A DNA stretch of 8,847 nt from Propionibacteriaceae bacterium UBA6122 (GTDB taxonomy: Bacteria; Actinomycetota; Actinomycetes; Propionibacteriales; Propionibacteriaceae): NCBI GenBank assembly GCA_002428365.1, contig DIVW01000045.1:105727-114573 (forward strand), in the 5' to 3' direction. Each line of letters opens with the position of its first letter. Within the stretch, counting starts at the first letter, position 1. The translations under genes and the position numbers were made by a program. The notes beneath the pieces are model-generated. The model was not told where the DNA came from and searched no databases. It saw only the letters and a list, made by a program, of their open reading frames with translations. This document shows, in pieces, positions 7,226 through 8,847 of this stretch.

Positions 7226-8847
7226 TTAGGCCTTCTTGGCGCGGCTGCGGACCTTAGCGCGCTCGTTGGCGTCCAGAACCACCTTGCGGATGCGGACGTT
7301 CTTCGGGGTGACCTCTAGGCACTCATCACCGCGGCAGAACTCCAGGGCCTGCTCAAGGCTGAGCAGCCGCGGGGGAATCAGCCGCTCCAGTTCGTCGCCG
7401 GTGGAGGAGCGGACGTTGGACAGCTTCTTTTCCTTGGTCGGGTTCACGTCCATGTCTTCGGGACGCGGGTTCTCCCCAACGATCATGCCCTCGTAGACCT
7501 CTTCGGTCGGCGAGACGAACAAGGTGCCGCGCTCCTGCAGGTTGAACAGGGCGAAGCCGGTCACCGTGCCGGTACGGTCGGCAACCAGCGAGCCGGACTG
7601 GCGGGTCTTGATCTCGCCAGACCATGGCTCGTAGCCCTCGAAGACGTGGTGCATGATGCCGGTGCCGCGGGTCTCGGTCAGGAATTCGGTACGGAAGCCG
7701 ATCAGGCCGCGAGCCGGGATGACATATTCGACGCGCACCCAGCCGGTGCCGTGATTGACCATCTGCTCCATCCGCGCCCGGCGGGTGCCCATCAGCTGGC
7801 TAATGGTGCCGACATGATCTTCGGGGACGTCCACGGTGAGCCGCTCGACCGGCTCCTCCAACTTGCCGTTCACCATGCGGGTCAGCACCTCAGGCTTGCC
7901 GACGGTGAGCTCGAAGCCTTCGCGGCGCATCATCTCCACCAGGACGGCAAGCTGCAGCTCGCCACGTCCCTGCACCTCCCAGGTATCGGGACGCTCAGTG
8001 TTCAGCACCCGGATCGACACATTGCCGATCAGTTCGGTGTCGAGGCGGTTCTTCACCAGGCGCGCGGTGAGCAGCTTGCCCACCTTGCCGGCCAGCGGGG
8101 AGGTGTTGATGCCGATGGTCATCGAGATGCTCGGCTCATCGACGATGATCAGCGGCAGCGGCCGCGGGTCGGCCGGATCCGCGATCGTCTCGCCGATGGT
8201 GATCTCGGGAATACCAGCGATGGCCACGATGTCGCCGGGGCCAGCCGAATCGGCTGGCAGCCGCTCCAGTGCGTGCGTCATCAGCAACTCCGACAGGCGC
8301 ACATTGGTGATGGTTCCGTCGTGGCGGCACCAGGCCACCGTCTGCCCGCGAGTGATGGTGCCCTCGACGATCCGGCAAAGCGCCAGGCGGCCCAAGTAGG
8401 GCGAGGCGTCCAGGTTGGTCACATGGGCCTGCAGCGGGGCACCCTCGGTGTAGACCGGCGCCGGAATGGTGTCGGTGATCAGGGTGAAAAGCGGCTCCAG
8501 GTTTTCCGAATCCGGCATGCCGCCGTCTTCGGGCTTGTTCATCGAAGCCCGGCCAGCCTTGGCGGCGCAGTAGATGATCGGGAAGTCGAGGTGGTGTGCC
8601 TCGTCGTCGTCGAGCAGGTCAAGGAAGAGGGAGTAGACCTCATCGACGACCTCGTCGATGCGCGCGTCGGGACGGTCAACCTTGTTGATCACCACGATGA
8701 TCGGCAGGTTCTTGGCCAGCGCCTTGCGCAGCACGAACCGGGTCTGGGGTAGCGGGCCTTCGGAAGCGTCCACCAGTAGCAGGACGCCGTCGACCATTTC
8801 CAAGCCGCGCTCTACCTCGCCACCGAAATCGGCGTGGCCGGGGGTGT
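7226..8847 (-). CDS. typA: TypA/BipA translational GTPase, 5' end outside window
   Basis: The visible 539 C-terminal residues of a TypA/BipA GTPase, a ribosome-binding relative of EF-G and LepA involved in ribosome assembly and in growth under stress or cold. The frame runs off the window edge; the first complete codon is Thr of the G3 motif D-TPGHADFGGEVERG (8845 onward), so the P-loop (G1) and G2 switch, roughly 75-90 residues, are missing. Visible are G4 NKVD at 54-57 of the fragment, G5 as CAAKAG at 93-98, the domain II start PLQAHVTNLDASPYLGRL near 137-153, the EF-G-like domains III and V (GRGELQLAVLVEMMRREGFE), and the TypA-specific C-terminal domain (NPTKEKKLSNVRSS, LEQALEFCRGDECLEVTP). 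The C-terminus KVRSRAKKA is basic. The NPTKEKKLSNVR segment distinguishes it from EF-G and LepA. TypA is a housekeeping gene, and its position upstream of the MoxR operon may be only positional. Confidence 0.97.
   Translation of the reverse strand, partial: TPGHADFGGEVERGLEMVDGVLLLVDASEGPLPQTRFVLRKALAKNLPIIVVINKVDRPDARIDEVVDEVYSLFLDLLDDDEAHHLDFPIIYCAAKAGRASMNKPEDGGMPDSENLEPLFTLITDTIPAPVYTEGAPLQAHVTNLDASPYLGRLALCRIVEGTITRGQTVAWCRHDGTITNVRLSELLMTHALERLPADSAGPGDIVAIAGIPEITIGETIADPADPRPLPLIIVDEPSISMTIGINTSPLAGKVGKLLTARLVKNRLDTELIGNVSIRVLNTERPDTWEVQGRGELQLAVLVEMMRREGFELTVGKPEVLTRMVNGKLEEPVERLTVDVPEDHVGTISQLMGTRRARMEQMVNHGTGWVRVEYVIPARGLIGFRTEFLTETRGTGIMHHVFEGYEPWSGEIKTRQSGSLVADRTGTVTGFALFNLQERGTLFVSPTEEVYEGMIVGENPRPEDMDVNPTKEKKLSNVRSSTGDELERLIPPRLLSLEQALEFCRGDECLEVTPKNVRIRKVVLDANERAKVRSRAKKA

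Noticed and set aside
7646..8752. Plus-strand open frame of 368 codons opposite typA
   Set aside because: It lies entirely antisense to a highly conserved GTPase and is rich in His, Gln, Asp and Gly without family motifs; it is a codon-bias shadow.

Overview
The window is about 8.8 kb of GC-rich, densely packed DNA with actinobacterial gene content. The set of families (RDD protein with a long Arg-rich tail, SpoIIM/DUF95, DUF58, MoxR, DUF4350, DUF4129, six-helix membrane protein) and their order match the moxR2-type locus of Actinomycetota; from memory, Mycobacterium tuberculosis Rv3689-Rv3695 has the same order with the SpoIIM-like gene also reversed. The host is therefore most likely an actinobacterium, possibly Propionibacteriales or Micrococcales; the genus cannot be read from this window. 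No rRNA, tRNA, CRISPR array, insertion sequence, phage gene or attachment site is visible.

Layout, from right to left because most genes are on the minus strand. The right end holds typA (7226-8847), a ribosome-associated translational GTPase cut off by the window edge. A 124-bp gap follows. Then comes a tight five-gene minus-strand operon: six-helix membrane protein (6121-7101), DUF4129 protein (5477-6124), DUF4350 protein (4341-5477), MoxR AAA+ ATPase (3220-4344) and DUF58 protein (1910-3214). Successive junctions are ATGA (4-nt overlap), TGATG (1-nt overlap), ATGA (4-nt overlap) and a 5-nt gap, so translation is almost certainly coupled. The SpoIIM-family gene (901-1896, plus strand) converges on the DUF58 gene with only 13 nt between stops. 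The RDD gene (18-842, minus strand) diverges from it across a 58-bp spacer.

How the genes may work together: MoxR ATPases are usually paired with a VWA-like partner, here the DUF58 protein, and are thought to act as chaperones or remodelling factors. The other proteins are membrane-anchored or polytopic, so a MoxR/DUF58 module acting at the cytoplasmic membrane, perhaps in envelope assembly or maturation, is the natural reading. The substrate is not known and cannot be read from sequence.

The most unexpected signals are regulatory. An identical 11-mer, GCTGACCGACG, overlaps a -10-like hexamer both just before the SpoIIM start and just before the five-gene operon, on opposite strands and about 6.2 kb apart. 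In one case it runs into the SpoIIM start codon (apparently leaderless). In the other it runs into a 7-codon mini-ORF whose stop overlaps the first operon start as ATGA. This may be a shared promoter that co-regulates the two halves of the locus.
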